DNA of 64,000 nt. Origin: Babesia bovis T2Bo. Lineage: Eukaryota; Apicomplexa; Aconoidasida; Piroplasmida; Babesiidae. The notes below the pieces were generated by a model. The model did no database searches and was not told where the DNA came from. It saw only the letters and a program-made list of their open reading frames with translations. Positions 20,892-31,164 of this stretch are shown in pieces. Position numbers and translations under genes: made by a program. Position 1 is the first letter of the stretch. The number at the start of each line of letters is the position of its first letter. The stretch covers positions 372,001-436,000 of the forward strand of contig NC_067396.1 of assembly GCF_000165395.2 (NCBI RefSeq). The letters run 5' to 3'.

Positions 20892-21685
20892 CTAACATGA
20901 ATATACCCTGTGGGACTTTGGTTTACAATGGATCAATGTCTTACCCAAGTTGTCTCTAAATGCTTGTTCCTTCAATTGTAATCTGGCCTCTTCTAATGTT
21001 ATCCGGCGATCATGTGGGTTACAAAGACGATTGTGTAGTATGAAATTGAGAAGGCTAAACTCCTTTATAACCTTGAGAATGGTAGATTCTTTAAATCCAT
21101 ATCGCTCGGATATACGCCGAACAGTAAATCGACGTGGGTCTAGATTATGTAGAAAGAATATATATTCTCTCATTAGGGGATCAATTTTGCGATGTGTCGG
21201 TAGCTTTACGGGAAATACGCGAGGTAGTAAGCGATTGAGGCCTGTATCTTTCCAGTAATCTTTGTTCTCTGATGTATCCAGCGTCGGGAAGCGCAAGCCA
21301 CTGTAATCAGTGTATGTATAGTTAAAATTTGTGTCACGACTGTAGAATAGGCTCATCTTGCGATCAGATGAAGTATGTTGATGGAGTCCTATTCGGAATC
21401 TCGTGGGTACTTCGAAACCAGGTACCGTCTCATCCGATGTAGGCTTCCAGCCATGATGGTTAGAATTAGCATCGCATGGAACAGAGCTGGAAATATTAAA
21501 ATAATAACGATAGACAACTACCTTGGGGGTATAGGTGGATCATAAGTTCCATTTAATTGGTTGCTAAGAAGACGATTTTTTAGTGCTAAATTCCCACGGG
21601 TAACTTTTTTAATAGTAGAAAAATGCCTACACAATGCATACCACCTTAAAGATACGCCGACGTCTAAATTCCTACAAGTAGACAT
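20892..21685 (-). CDS. Probable mitochondrial protein, 252 residues
   Basis: Two exons (21685-21522, 21486-20892) separated by a 35-nt intron. The N-terminus is basic and Arg/Ser-rich with an 'LRWYALCRHFSTIKK' segment, typical of a mitochondrial presequence. The C-terminal half contains 'FFLHNLDPRRFTVRRISERYGFK', which looks like a helix-turn-helix or small helical domain, followed by basic helices. That arrangement is seen in mitochondrial ribosome or assembly proteins, but I could not assign a specific subunit. The joined reading frame, the standard intron and the targeting-like start make the gene itself convincing. Confidence 0.7.
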
Positions 21686-22280
21686 CGTTGAATCTCAAAA
21701 TATAGTCGTTATAAAGAATGTTTTAAGAAATCATGTTTAATGAACTACTCATACAGTGTATAGTAAGACGTATTTGTACAGCATGGAAAGAACCGTTCAA
21801 AACCACACACAAGTACTGTCTAACTCCACCTTTTAAACATGTGAAAATAGTATTAAAATGTAGTTATATAAATGAATGTAGACAGCTAAAATGCTTCGTA
21901 ATATTCATGTGTCTATTAGCGCGTTTAGCCAATAGGATCGTTGTAGTTACATATTTAGTAAAGAATGAGCACATTAATGATTGAAAACAGTGTGTATAGC
22001 TTTGTTAAGTCTAAATGAAATGCATATAATCATGGAAGCCACTTCCTGTGGAAGCAATTTTATGTGTGTCCATTTAACGGGAATGGGTCGTACTGTGCAC
22101 GTCGATGCAAGCGAAATATGCGTCGGAAAACGCCTTGTCTCTGACCATAATACGTTTAAACACTTATATAAAGTACCAGCGGCAATAAAATACGGAAAAC
22201 ATTGCTATTCAGTGTTGCTCCGTATGCTGCACTGTGCTACGGATGTGTTTTCATTTATTCAGTTACAAAGGTAATCAACG
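21686..22280. other. Divergent intergenic region, 595 nt
   Basis: It separates the leftward mitochondrial-like gene from the rightward acidic membrane protein gene and should contain both promoters. Open frames at 21733-21984 and 21981-22274 (+) have Cys/His-rich composition and no family likeness; the second ends 6 nt before the next ATG and is probably 5' untranslated sequence. Confidence 0.55.
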
Positions 22281-23027
22281 ATGAAGGCACACGTGGCTTT
22301 TATCGTTTTTCTTACTTCCGTTTATTACAAATTTACTGTTTGTGAGGAATTGTTTTTACCCAATGACGATGTGTTGTCTGATTTCCCATCATACAGCTAC
22401 TTTTTGGAGAACGAGCTAGATGACGAATACGAGCGTGATAATGAGGATAGCGTTTACGAGCTCATGTCTAACGATGGTTTTGGTAAGTATAGTTTGATGG
22501 ATGTTGCTGAAGATGAGGATGAACCAAACCACAGCTTTCTTGAGGTAGATGATGAATACGACGCATTGGATGACGACAATGCTGTATTTTTCCAGACCGA
22601 ATCGATGGATGTGGATGACAAGTTTCTAGGTGATGAGGATGAGAAGTTTGATGACGTCATCTTCCTCGATGATGATGTGATTGAGCCTCAACACAGTTCT
22701 TATCAGCCCATTAAACCACGCGGTACCACTGTAACGTGTGTTGATAACGAGTGCACGATGAACCGTCCCGAGGCAAAGGATGCCAAAAAGGATGGTGAGA
22801 AGGAAGGCGAGGAGCAGCCACCAAAGAGGACGTTCTTTAACCACACCCACTCTGCCATCTTGGGTATGCTTTTACTCGGTATTTTGGTGGCCACATGGTA
22901 CATACTGTACACCAAGGGTTATCTGACGGCACTAAAGAACCGTGTATGTGGTATTTTCCGCCGTGCAGAGGCCTACGAATCGGTTCTTCCAGAGACTTCG
23001 GAATCGGATCCGCTTGTTGCCCACTAG
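22281..23027 (+). CDS. Acidic secretory type I membrane protein, 248 residues
   Basis: The protein starts with a signal peptide (about residues 1-21, hydrophobic 'VAFIVFLTSVYY'). An extremely acidic region follows, dominated by Asp and Glu (about residues 26-135), then a short basic/acidic linker with a Cys pair ('CVDNEC'), one membrane helix (about residues 193-212, 'LGMLLLGILVATWYIL') and a cytoplasmic tail of about 35 residues. The acidic part would face the lumen or outside. Tail motifs with aromatic and acidic residues ('EAYESVL') could act in sorting. There is no recognised family; single-exon and strong start. Acidic lumenal regions are known in Ca2+-binding ER or secretory-granule proteins, but that link is inference only. 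Confidence 0.8.
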   Translation: MKAHVAFIVFLTSVYYKFTVCEELFLPNDDVLSDFPSYSYFLENELDDEYERDNEDSVYELMSNDGFGKYSLMDVAEDEDEPNHSFLEVDDEYDALDDDNAVFFQTESMDVDDKFLGDEDEKFDDVIFLDDDVIEPQHSSYQPIKPRGTTVTCVDNECTMNRPEAKDAKKDGEKEGEEQPPKRTFFNHTHSAILGMLLLGILVATWYILYTKGYLTALKNRVCGIFRRAEAYESVLPETSESDPLVAH

Positions 23028-23384
23028 GTTCTCTATATATAAAATCCGAACTGTGTTTGGAAAATAGCCTTAGCTAATCATTGGGGATACCACAAGTTGT
23101 CACGGCATTGCTTTCATTAGGAACAGTGTTATGTGTGAGGGAATGCCTGTGGCATTACACACTAGAGGCATACTGCGTAGATATGGTCTGTCAGTGTTCC
23201 AAATTGGCGAACTGCAGGCCACGTGCAAGGAACACATTTTAATCATTACTTATAGAGTAACTTGTGTGTTTGGATTCCAATAGATGGGGGTTCTGAATAA
23301 CGCAATATCTAACACATTTTATTCCAAACATCCGTAGATAACTTACTATAAACCAGTAATCTTGGGAAATTTAGTTATTCTAAA
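23028..23384. other. Intergenic region, 357 nt
   Basis: It lies between the acidic membrane protein and CAP, both on the + strand. The part at about 23085-23235 is less A/T-rich than usual spacers here and lacks a long frame; a transcribed non-coding element is conceivable but no RNA fold or family was recognised. Confidence 0.5.
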
Positions 23385-23955
23385 ATGTCGACATCCTGTG
23401 CCGTAAATTCTTCGAGCAATTCTGCTGGTACGTTCAGTTTAGTATATTGACACATGTTACTCAGCACCTGTATTTGAGCTTAAGAATGATACTTGGACGG
23501 TTGCACATCAGAATAATACCACTTTGGACATGTCTCGTGTCACAAAAACACAGTCGATCCAGGTGTGCGAGTGCAACGATGTGAAGATTGTCATTCCTGA
23601 TAAGATAGTATCTCTTTCTTTGGTGATGTGTAACAAGGTTGAAGTACAGCTTAACTCCTGTATCACTGGTATGGAAATCACTAGTTGCAATGGTGTTATG
23701 GTACGAGTGTCTAGTAACCTTCCATCAGCGGCCATCGATAAGTGCCAGCAGGTTGCATTCTGGATAACAAGTGCCAATGCGGAGACTATTATGTTCACAT
23801 CATGCAAATCTGGTGACATGAATGTTAACATTAACCGTAACACTAGTGGCAACGTTGACGAGGACGATTGGATTGAACGTCCAATTCCCGAGCAATATGA
23901 GCACCGCTTCAATGCCAAATTGAATCTTGAAAGCAAGCCATCAATGTTATACTGA
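23385..23955 (+). CDS. CAP: Cyclase-associated protein, C-CAP domain only
   Basis: Two exons (23385-23427 and 23465-23955, intron 37 nt) encode 177 residues. Nearly the whole protein is the C-terminal actin-binding CAP domain: repeated beta strands with conserved Cys-Asn turns ('VCECNDVKIVIPDK', 'CNKVEVQLNSC', 'ITSCNGV', 'IDKCQQVAFWI'), forming a right-handed beta-helix. Apicomplexan CAPs are known to lack the N-terminal adenylyl cyclase-binding and helical parts found in animals and yeast; this one fits that length. The expected role is G-actin sequestration and nucleotide exchange in the cytoplasm, important for actin turnover during motility and invasion. The first exon carries only 14 codons plus one base; without it the frame has no good start. 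Confidence 0.92.
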
Positions 23956-24277
23956 TCTTGTAGATCTGTTTCTTATACACTGCAATATAAAATTGAATTA
24001 ACAAGCCGAATAACGGGATAGTTAATATTAACCAAAAAACATTTGGGGCATCAAAGATAACTATGAATTATTAGACAGCGTCTTCGTTTTTCTAATTCAG
24101 TGGCTCAGACAGTAAAAATGTAATCACTGAAGCCTATACATATTCATGAGTGATCATGTCATCATAGCCCGTGAGTTTTTATATATATTATCCGGTATTA
24201 AATGTACGTGTAAAAAAGACCTATGATAGACATTTTATCAGAAAGACGCATCAGTCCTTTGAAGTGTATATATGGGT
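23956..24277. other. Convergent intergenic region, 322 nt
   Basis: It separates the 3' ends of CAP (+) and the SAP-domain gene (-). A/T-rich, no gene or repeat recognised; it should hold both polyadenylation regions. Confidence 0.55.
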
Positions 24278-25217
24278 TCACTGCTTTAGGTTGAAGCGAG
24301 CAGCACGCTTCGCACGGCGAGCGCGTTCTGCTTCATCAAGTTCAACACCACCTTCAACTCCTTTTTGCTGTAAAACATGAACAATAAATAATATCAACCT
24401 ACTTTAAGTCGCCTATCAACACGTGTTCTTTTCTCAGTTTTTGTTGTAGTATCCTGTTGTTTGTTGTTAGTATTTTTAACGTTTTGCTGTTGCTGCTTGT
24501 TAGCGTTATTTCTCCTGGGATTAATACGTCTATTGTTCATAACAGGATTTTGCCTGTTGTTATTTGGACCCTTGGTCACCTTGTTAGTCATCGCCAAGGG
24601 CTGCTTTCTACCTCTACCATTAGGAACTGGAGACGACTTGGTTGATATGTTAGTATTATTCTTAGTTTCTACGTTTCTTGCCATTTTTCTTGAACGTTTC
24701 TTCACCCTGAGCTTGGTCTTGTTTTCAGTAGGTTTGGTATCAGTGGTAAGATTGAATCTCTTGGCTCGAAGGGCTCTCTTTTCTTCCTCACTAAGAGCAC
24801 CGTTGGTGGTACCTATATGGCATATGACTTGGATACTACAGATATACCTTTGTGAGAGTCGTTACCATCATTCTTCTGTTCGGGCTCGTTTACAGGAGAG
24901 CTACTACTGCCGACCAAAGGGCTTGACCCAACGCTTACACTGTCATCCACTAAAGCATTGACGGAGGTTTGGGAAGGAGTCACTTTAGAATGCTGTGCCG
25001 ATGCGTTTGTTTGGGCATCCTTGCCAGAGTCGTCCGCAGGATCTGGTTTCTCATCATTGTTAAAAGCACTCAGCAGGCGCTGGATTAACTCTTCCTGTTA
25101 GGAGTTAATCATTAATGAAATTTGGCCTACCTTCTTGCCATTGGTCTTAAGACCCTTCTCCAAGAGCAGGGCTTTCAATTCAACTAAGGTCTTACGGCGT
25201 AATGATTCTTCATCCAT
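24278..25217 (-). CDS. SAP-domain RNA-binding protein, SARNP/Tho1-like
   Basis: Four exons (25217-25131, 25094-24848, 24812-24403, 24367-24278) with introns of 36, 35 and 35 nt give 277 residues. The N-terminal SAP motif (about residues 5-40, 'LVELKALLLEKGLKTNGKK' then 'EELIQRLL') binds nucleic acid. Two short 'KRFNL'/'RAARFNL' motifs, one mid-protein and one at the very end, match the RNA-binding 'RxxRFxL' type motifs of SARNP/Tho1. A long Asn/Gln/Arg/Lys-rich disordered stretch (about residues 140-250) lies between them. SARNP/Tho1 works with the UAP56 helicase and TREX in mRNA export. Its ATG lies only 36 nt below the stop of the phosphatase gene upstream. Confidence 0.82.
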
Positions 25218-25253
25218 TGCGATAGAATATTAAATGAACAATGAATATATAAT

Positions 25254-26872
25254 TTAATGGTGCTTTTCCTTGCGGGTACCCACAAGAATCCTATAGAGGC
25301 GCACTAGCGCGACATAGGGTATGAGCACCATCCAGGTAACCAGACAGAGTATGCCATATGCCAACGATATACGCCATAGAAGGCCGCGGCATTTGACAAT
25401 ACGTGTGTTGGTAAAGAAGGAACGTTTCTTTTTATCTACATTGCGGTAAATATCGCTCAGGTCACGTGAAGCATCTGATGTGTATTCAGTCACCACCTTT
25501 CCATTAACATCAAAGATCTTTGTACTCCATTTTAATGTTTCTGTCGTACTGTGCATCAATAAGTATAAGCGACTCACTATGTTGACGGTCGTATTCAAAT
25601 TCCACACCTCCGAAGTTGTTGTACATGTAGGCATTAGGCTTCGTGGCAAATATAGATATTGCAAACGGACGGTATGGGCTTGTTCCATGTTCCAGGAAGG
25701 AATGTGTAAGACTACTGGATGTAACTTCAACCACGCCCTAAAGAGTGTAATAATACATCACTATAACTTACGTCCTTCTCGTTAAGTTCACCGTAGTGAA
25801 CATCTCCCGACAAAAAGATTGGATTTTTGGGTTTAGTTGTTAATAGAAGGTCTACCAGCCTGTCCTTTGCCAGTGGTAGTAGTCCCCAGCTTTCGGTCAA
25901 AGGGAAGCGAGTGAATATTTGGAAAGACGATACAATAATGTGCGCTTCAGCAGTCGATCCGTGCAACTGTCCTTGTAGCCACTTCCATTGTTCAGCTCCG
26001 AGGGTATCACCTGGGTGATTACAACCGAACCTGAAGTGTATTAGCATGTATATAAAATGTTTATAGCCTATTTAATAACGTTATTGATCAGAAAGTACAT
26101 ATAACGGTTACCATAAAGTACGAGCCATGTAACCTACCCGAAGAAGTAGTTGATTAAGCGGATGGTGGCAAATTTATTTGTATGAATCCTAAGCCATTTA
26201 CAGGTATCGCACGCACAGTAGTAGTAGCATTCTCGATGGTATCTAACATCGAGAACAATCAATTTCACCTTGTGTTTGGGGTTATCAGGGTCACTAAAGA
26301 GCATAGAGAAGTAAGCGCCCTTTCTCTTGCGGCGATAGTGATCCTCGGGTTTATTGAAAAAATCAAGTAGATATTTTTGGCTATGCTCACGATATGCGTA
26401 TGTCTTGTGTCCGTCATTCACTCCTATAGAGATTGGTATCTAGTATATATAGACATACCAAAGTCATGATCATCATACATTCCGTCAATGTATTTAAATG
26501 ATGCTGCAAAATCACGGTAATCTTTCGATGCAATCAATTCATCATACTCCTTTTTTAGACAGTGCGGTTCACAGCATCCATTGGCTACGGGATGGTTAAT
26601 ACCGTACTTCATAACATACCAGCATAGACAATATCACCCGTAAAGAGAAACATATCAGGTTTATATCGAACGATAGAGTTCCATATCTTCTGCGGGTGCA
26701 ATTCTAGCTTCTGGCAGCTTCCGAATCCAAGTTTATTTAGCGGTTCGTTGACTACTTCGTCAGCAGGAAGGCTAACAAGCTTCGTTGAATAATGGCGCTC
26801 ATAATCGGTTAAAGCATATATTATACGCGGTAGTATTGCGATAAAAAAGAACGACGAAGAAAACGATATCAT
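25254..26872 (-). CDS. PhoD-like membrane metallophosphatase, tandem copy A
   Basis: Six exons (26872-26620, 26584-26459, 26423-26138, 26030-25772, 25737-25578, 25540-25254) encode 456 residues. A signal peptide or N-terminal anchor ('FSSSFFFIAILPRIIYAL') is followed by PhoD-type phosphatase motifs: 'GFGSCQK', 'LFTGDIVY', 'MYDDHDFG..ND', 'LDVRYHR', 'CNHPGD', 'LSGDVHYGE'. A C-terminal membrane helix (about residues 410-440) makes it type I, with the catalytic part outside the cytosol. Conserved Cys residues ('GCCEPHC', 'YYYCACDTC') suggest disulphides. The substrate cannot be told; the family includes phosphodiesterases and phosphomonoesterases. It is a paralogue of the next gene at 27345: exons of 126, 160 and 287 nt are identical in length in both. 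The third intron (107 nt) is absent in the other copy. Confidence 0.88.
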
Positions 26873-27344
26873 TATCTCTGGTGTGTGTAAGTCCTTTTAA
26901 TGTAGATCTGGGCTAAATAATACAGAATAGCATATAATTCGCAGTATCCACATTATTGTCTGATATTATCCCGTATTTATATTTGTGATGACTACCAATG
27001 CTTATAAGTGGAGTATAGCGTGAATGCTACATGTTCAAGAGCATAGACATGCTTTGGTTTTGTGGTTGGGTGTGTACCTTTTTTCCAAAATAAATCATTA
27101 TATAATTTTTATTACATTTATAACCGTAGTGGAATATTTCAAATGTTTGAAAAAGTCAATTGCATAATGCATTTAGTTATATTTTTCTGTATGCCTTATC
27201 TGGATTCCTTAATCACTGCATTATGGATACCTATAGCTCAACACATAAAGTGATCTTTTTTATCAGTTGTGTTAGTATATGTTACCATTAGACTTCGAAA
27301 ATCTATCTATGTTAATTTTAACTAGGATTTACTCCTATAGTAAG
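26873..27344. other. Intergenic region between the tandem phosphatase genes, 472 nt
   Basis: A/T-rich spacer between copy A (whose promoter should lie here) and the 3' end of copy B. The frame at 27062-27253 is A/T-driven and not protein-like. No repeat marking the duplication was seen. Confidence 0.55.
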
Positions 27345-28871
27345 TTAATCTACTTTATATGTGCGATACTTAATTCTTGCAAATATGAAGCTTCGTATTA
27401 CAGAGTGGACGATAGCTACAGAGCATGCCACTAGTAGCATCACTGAAAACAGCAATCCGAACTTCCATTTTAAGGACGTGCATTTTACGATGCGAGTATT
27501 GTTTAGGAATGTATTCTCCTTATATTTCACTCCAATGTACGGCTCTAACGGATCACTGGACCCATCGTTGAAACTCCTTTGCAATACGTTTCCATATTCA
27601 TCCATTAGCTTGACTTCCTGTGTTATATTTCCTGTGTTTTATTATTATTTGTTGATTAAAATACCATTTTCTTTATTCACATCAAAATCGATGATCCCGA
27701 AGTTGTTATATCCATATGTACTCTTTTTCCACAGTGAGGATACAACTATCATTGGAATCTTTAGCATGGGTGCCTCCAAAAGCAACGAGTGGGTGAGACT
27801 GCTGGATGTAATTTCCACGATACCCTGTACTGAGTTTGAGAAGTTAATATAAATCAACAAAAATATAACTTACATCTCTTTCCATGATTTCTCCCCAGTG
27901 AACATCTCCAGAGACGAATACTGTATTTTTGGGCTTTGCTGCTAGTAGCAAATCGACTAGCCTATCCTTGGCTTGTGGTAGAAGCCCCCAACTCTCTGTT
28001 ATTGGGTAGTAGGTGAATACCTGCATGGATGATATAATGATATGGCTATCTGCATCTGATTTGTAGAGTTGCCCTTGAAGCCATTCCCATTGTTCTTTAC
28101 CCAGAGCGTCGCCCGGATGGTTGCATCCAAATCCGAAGTAGTAGTTTATAATCCTCCTTATTACAAAAGTATACATGTATATTTTGTACCAATTGCATTT
28201 TTGACAAGTGCAATAGTAGAAGCACGCTCGATGGTATCTAACGTCGAGTACTATAATTTTTACCTTTTTGTTTGTTGCGGGATCAACGTATTCAGCGGAA
28301 TAATACGCTCCTTCTCGTTTACGTCGATAGTGATCTTTAGGTTTACCTAGAAAATCCAATAGTTGCTCTAAAGCTTCCTTTTTATATCGATAGTTTGCAT
28401 GGCCGTCATTGATACCTATCTGTTGTCTGATGTTGTATCATGTACTTACCCAGGTCGTGGTCATCGTAGACACCGTCTATACGACGTATATTCGCTTTGA
28501 AATGTTGGTATACAGGATGTGACACCAATTGTTCATATTTACTTTGCAAGCATTTAGGGCTGCAGCAACCGTATTCTGTAATTACTGTGGCATATGTTTT
28601 GGTACATACCTGGATACACAATATCACCTGTATATAGGAATAGGTCAGGATTACTATCTATAATTCTTTGGAATATACCGTTGTTGCCTAGATGTAATTT
28701 TTGGCAACTTCCGAATGCTAGTCTACTCAATTTTTCATTATAATGTTCATCTGCCTTGAGTGGTACCAGTTGAGTACCATACCGTGCTTCATAATCTGGT
28801 ACAGCTCTATCAGCACAGCATATAGCAGCCTGCAACAGATAAAGTGGCAACGCTAATGATATCACCAACAT
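27345..28871 (-). CDS. PhoD-like membrane metallophosphatase, tandem copy B
   Basis: Five exons (28871-28610, 28575-28450, 28415-27874, 27824-27665, 27631-27345), introns 34, 34, 49 and 33 nt, 458 residues. The chosen ATG starts a signal peptide ('MLVISLALPLYLLQAAICC'); the frame also extends upstream to an ATG at 28991, but that would bury the signal. Family motifs 'AFGSCQK', 'LYTGDIVY', 'VYDDHDLG..ND', 'LDVRYHR', 'CNHPGD' and 'VSGDVHWGE' are all present, so the metal site looks intact; the Phe before Gly in 'DDHDFG' of copy A is Leu here. A C-terminal membrane helix (coordinates about 27375-27440) is followed by a short basic tail. Clear tandem duplicate of copy A, so the two may differ in stage of expression or substrate. 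Confidence 0.88.
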
Positions 28872-28983
28872 CTTGCCGATGTGTAATATCGGTAAATGTT
28901 TGAGTATTACTAAGGCGGACAGCGTTAAAGTGCCACGCGATAACAAGACGCGTGAATATGTATCATTACAGAGAAAAAAGAAA

Positions 28984-31164
28984 TTATACATGTGCTTTCA
29001 GTTTGTTTCGACGTTCTTTCGCTTTGGCAATTCTCTTTTCATTCTCCGCTGCGCGTATGTAGTTGTAATCATCCTTTGAGATGATGTCGTTCAGGTACAA
29101 CTCACGCAGGCAGGTGAAGAAGATACCGCCACTAGTTCGTCTTCTAGAACCATCTGCAATTAAAACTCCGCCATTGCGCTCAATTTGCATGGTTAGGTCA
29201 AACACGGTCTTGGACAGCTCCGGTCCTATACGGCTGATACAGCGGTAAATTTGATCGGAGTTAGGCTCCTGCAGAGCGACGGCGATAGTAGACGCCAGGA
29301 CTCGATTTATATCATCAGGGTCTTCTTCAAATATATTAAGCGTCTCCTTAAGATAATTGCAATAATCCGTGTGGTTCCGCAACTCAGCTAGTTTATAGGG
29401 TGTCAGTGCCCAGATGTCCTCGGAGTTAAGGAACGGCTCCTTCTCCACCATGGCGCGTAGGTTGTCGATTATCCCAGAGAGTGCCGATGCGTGGAAAGGT
29501 GACCTTCCATTAACATCCACCATGTTGACGACGGCACCTTGGGACAACAGGAATTTCAGATATTCCAGGTTGGACCTGTAAGCTGCATAATGCAATGGCG
29601 TCATTTTAGCTGAATCTAGATCGTTTACAGTAGCTCCATGTGCCAGTAAAAGAGATGTTATCTCAATGTTACCCTTGATAGCTGCGAAGTGAATTGCAGG
29701 GGAATATACATCCATTAATCTAGCAGGGGCACATTTGTGTTTGAGCAGCGCGAAAATATCAGCTCCTCCATCTATAAGCACTCGAGTTACATCTGTATAA
29801 TTTTTTGACACTGCAATATGTATAGCTCTCCATCCTTTTTTATCAGCCAGGTTGACATCCACACCGCTGGCCAATAGATATTCCACGCAAGTGACAGATC
29901 CAGCTGCACTGGCGTAGTGGAGGGCACTACGACCTACATCGTCTACATAGTTCACATCAATGTTTTTTTGTGCCTTTAGCGATTCAATATCTCCCATGAA
30001 AGCTGCTCGGAGTAATTCAACGGGGCTTCGCATGACAGGTTTGGCAGCTGTTTCCTGGTTCTCACGTGGGCTAACCATTGGTTCTGCATGGTTACCGAGC
30101 CATGCGCCAAGCTTGTCAATTGCATACTGTTCACTTGGCTCTAATAATGCATTTACATTGGTGCAGCTATCCACAAATTTGTATATGTTGAAATTCAACT
30201 GTTCACCTGCCGACGCCAGGCCATCTAGGTATGCCATTTCTTCAACTTCCAAAACGTTGCTCGGTGTAGTAGCGGTACTAAAGTCCCTTTTGACTGAGCA
30301 TCCTTCTGCGGAACTCCCTATATCTGAATGTGTAGTGGCAGCTGGGGAACACGTAGTGTTAGCATCTGAAATGGGCGTAACCATGTCATGTGACGTCTTG
30401 ATAGCCTCCACTGGAGTCATCTTTTTGCGTGCGTTTACCTGCTTCGCGCCATCAGCAACGGCACTTTTATCACGCTGTGACCTGTGAATCTTGCCATTTT
30501 TAGTTGTTGTAACCACGTTGCCCTTGGAATCACCAGGCCCTGGGGGTGTATCTACTGTGTTAGAGCTATCACATTGCATCGCAGAAGTAGGATTCCGAGG
30601 GAAATCATTCAGGTCTTCTGGGTTAATCCTTATCGGTTTCAGATTCTCTCGGTTAGGCTTGGTAACACTGCTTGTAGATTGACTAGGAGGTTGTACTTTA
30701 GGGCCACGTTTACCATTTTCCTTGGAACGATTCGGTTTGGTACGTCTAGTATCTGATTTACTGGTGTCTGCTGCAACAGGAGCTACAGCCTGATCATTAC
30801 TACTCAGAGCATGGTTCTGTAGTATCTGGTTAAATGTCATCATACTTGAAATGAACAGCTTGCCCATATCGCATAATAACTGTTCTTGCGATCCTTTAGA
30901 GCCTGGTTGGTTACCATTTGCACTTGCTAGTGCCTGAGTAAAATTGGACAATATGTTGTTAAAGCTATCCGTGGATATACCAGTTGGTGGAGATAGTATA
31001 GGCGAGGAAGAAGCATCAGCTGGCGTTGGAGGTGGTGGGATATCAGTTCTTTCCTTTTTATTATTAGCCCTTGTCTTATTCTCAGTTTTCCTGCCACCTT
31101 CAGCTGGCTTCCGAGAACTCCTTGCGCCAGAGTGGCGCTTCACCTCAGAGTGCGTAGCAGCCAT
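28984..31164 (-). CDS. Ankyrin repeat protein with C-terminal PHAX RNA-binding domain
   Basis: Single exon, 726 residues. The N-terminal half (residues 1-370) is disordered, rich in Ser, Asn, Pro and basic stretches, with one hydrophobic helix-like stretch near residues 70-120. Residues about 375-590 hold five to six ankyrin repeats ('GRSALHYASAAGSVTCVEYL', 'GWRAIHIAVSKNYTDV', 'SPAIHFAAIKGN', 'MTPLHYAAYRSNLEYL', 'GRSPFHASALSG'). Residues about 615-725 match the PHAX RNA-binding domain: 'NGGVLIADGSRRRTSGGIF' corresponds to the family's 'NGG..I.nGSRRRTPGGVF', followed by a helix and a basic tail. In animals PHAX links snRNA cap complexes to the export receptor CRM1. Here the RNA-binding domain is joined to ankyrin repeats, so the partner is probably different. 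An snRNA-related nuclear role is inference. Confidence 0.85.
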   Translation of the reverse strand: MAATHSEVKRHSGARSSRKPAEGGRKTENKTRANNKKERTDIPPPPTPADASSSPILSPPTGISTDSFNNILSNFTQALASANGNQPGSKGSQEQLLCDMGKLFISSMMTFNQILQNHALSSNDQAVAPVAADTSKSDTRRTKPNRSKENGKRGPKVQPPSQSTSSVTKPNRENLKPIRINPEDLNDFPRNPTSAMQCDSSNTVDTPPGPGDSKGNVVTTTKNGKIHRSQRDKSAVADGAKQVNARKKMTPVEAIKTSHDMVTPISDANTTCSPAATTHSDIGSSAEGCSVKRDFSTATTPSNVLEVEEMAYLDGLASAGEQLNFNIYKFVDSCTNVNALLEPSEQYAIDKLGAWLGNHAEPMVSPRENQETAAKPVMRSPVELLRAAFMGDIESLKAQKNIDVNYVDDVGRSALHYASAAGSVTCVEYLLASGVDVNLADKKGWRAIHIAVSKNYTDVTRVLIDGGADIFALLKHKCAPARLMDVYSPAIHFAAIKGNIEITSLLLAHGATVNDLDSAKMTPLHYAAYRSNLEYLKFLLSQGAVVNMVDVNGRSPFHASALSGIIDNLRAMVEKEPFLNSEDIWALTPYKLAELRNHTDYCNYLKETLNIFEEDPDDINRVLASTIAVALQEPNSDQIYRCISRIGPELSKTVFDLTMQIERNGGVLIADGSRRRTSGGIFFTCLRELYLNDIISKDDYNYIRAAENEKRIAKAKERRNKLKAHV

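Noticed and set aside
21981..22274. 97-codon + strand frame directly before the acidic membrane protein.
   Set aside because: Cys/His-rich composition without family likeness and located where a 5' UTR and promoter must be; not excluded as an upstream ORF.
24461..24961. 166-codon + strand frame rich in Leu and Cys.
   Set aside because: It is the complement of the SAP-domain gene's Asn/Gln/Lys-rich exon; Leu-rich antisense of such sequence is expected.
27361..27852. 163-codon + strand frame.
   Set aside because: Lies over exons of phosphatase copy B, whose motifs and exon lengths match its paralogue.
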